This document shows, one piece after another, positions 6,057 through 6,077 of a stretch of DNA of 6,077 nt. Source of the stretch: Syntrophobacter sp. SbD2 (GTDB lineage Bacteria > Desulfobacterota > Syntrophobacteria > Syntrophobacterales > Syntrophobacteraceae). The notes below the pieces were generated by a model. That model saw nothing but the letters and a program-made list of their open reading frames with translations, searched no databases and had not been told where the DNA came from. Position numbers and translations under genes: made by a program. The DNA is taken from positions 1-6,077 of the forward strand of contig OMSV01000169.1 of assembly GCA_900290385.1 (NCBI GenBank), given 5' to 3'. Within the stretch, counting starts at the first letter, position 1, and each line of letters begins with the position of its first letter.

Positions 6057-6077
6057 TGTGGGGGCGAAGGCCCCACA
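6057..6077. repeat. GC-rich hairpin at the right edge
   Basis: TGTGGGG (6057-6063) is the inverse complement of CCCCACA (6071-6077); an alternative fold pairs GGGGC with GCCCC around GAAG with one bulged G. On the - strand no T-run follows, and on the + strand the window ends. It could be the terminator of a gene to the right or an attenuator ahead of the dehydrogenase operon. Confidence 0.45.

Overview
The window carries four protein genes: two on the + strand in the left half and two on the - strand in the right half. It is bacterial, with Shine-Dalgarno sites, a TTG start and sigma70-like promoters. The long flavin/iron-sulfur dienoyl-CoA or enoate reductase, the AtoE-type short-chain fatty acid transporter and the 3-hydroxyacyl-CoA dehydrogenase suggest an organism that takes up and oxidises short-chain or unusual acyl compounds. 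An anaerobic or syntrophic Desulfobacterota-like bacterium is my guess; I cannot settle the taxonomy from this sequence.

Bases 1-386 hold no gene I can defend. There is one inverted repeat (43-83), a tiny open frame with a zinc-knuckle-like end, and a weak possible promoter. At 387-1073 lies a 228-residue protein: a roughly 93-residue N-terminal part that resembles a small conserved family of unknown function, joined to about 135 residues that I do not recognise. Just after its stop codon, 1089-1158 folds into a structure with the layout of an integron attC site: R''-L''-spacer-L'-R', with one extra base in L''. The conserved G of the R' box is a T. This gene may therefore be an old or degenerate integron cassette, and this is the most unusual signal in the window.

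At 1310-1338 a good promoter leads into a 668-residue FadH-like reductase (1426-3432) that starts at TTG behind a perfect AGGAGG. It has an FMN barrel, a 4Fe-4S cysteine cluster and two dinucleotide-binding folds. After a 235-base convergent gap without a clear terminator come the - strand genes. A 3-hydroxyacyl-CoA dehydrogenase family gene (5047-5991) is first, followed 53 bases later by atoE (3668-4993), probably in one operon. A perfect 9+9 bp palindrome lies over the likely -35 region of this operon and is a good operator candidate.

Taken together, the right-hand genes could import short-chain acids (AtoE) and oxidise the hydroxy intermediate (dehydrogenase), while the reductase acts on a double bond in an unsaturated acyl-CoA or enoate. 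No CoA ligase, CoA transferase, thiolase or enoyl-CoA hydratase is in the window, so the substrate remains open.
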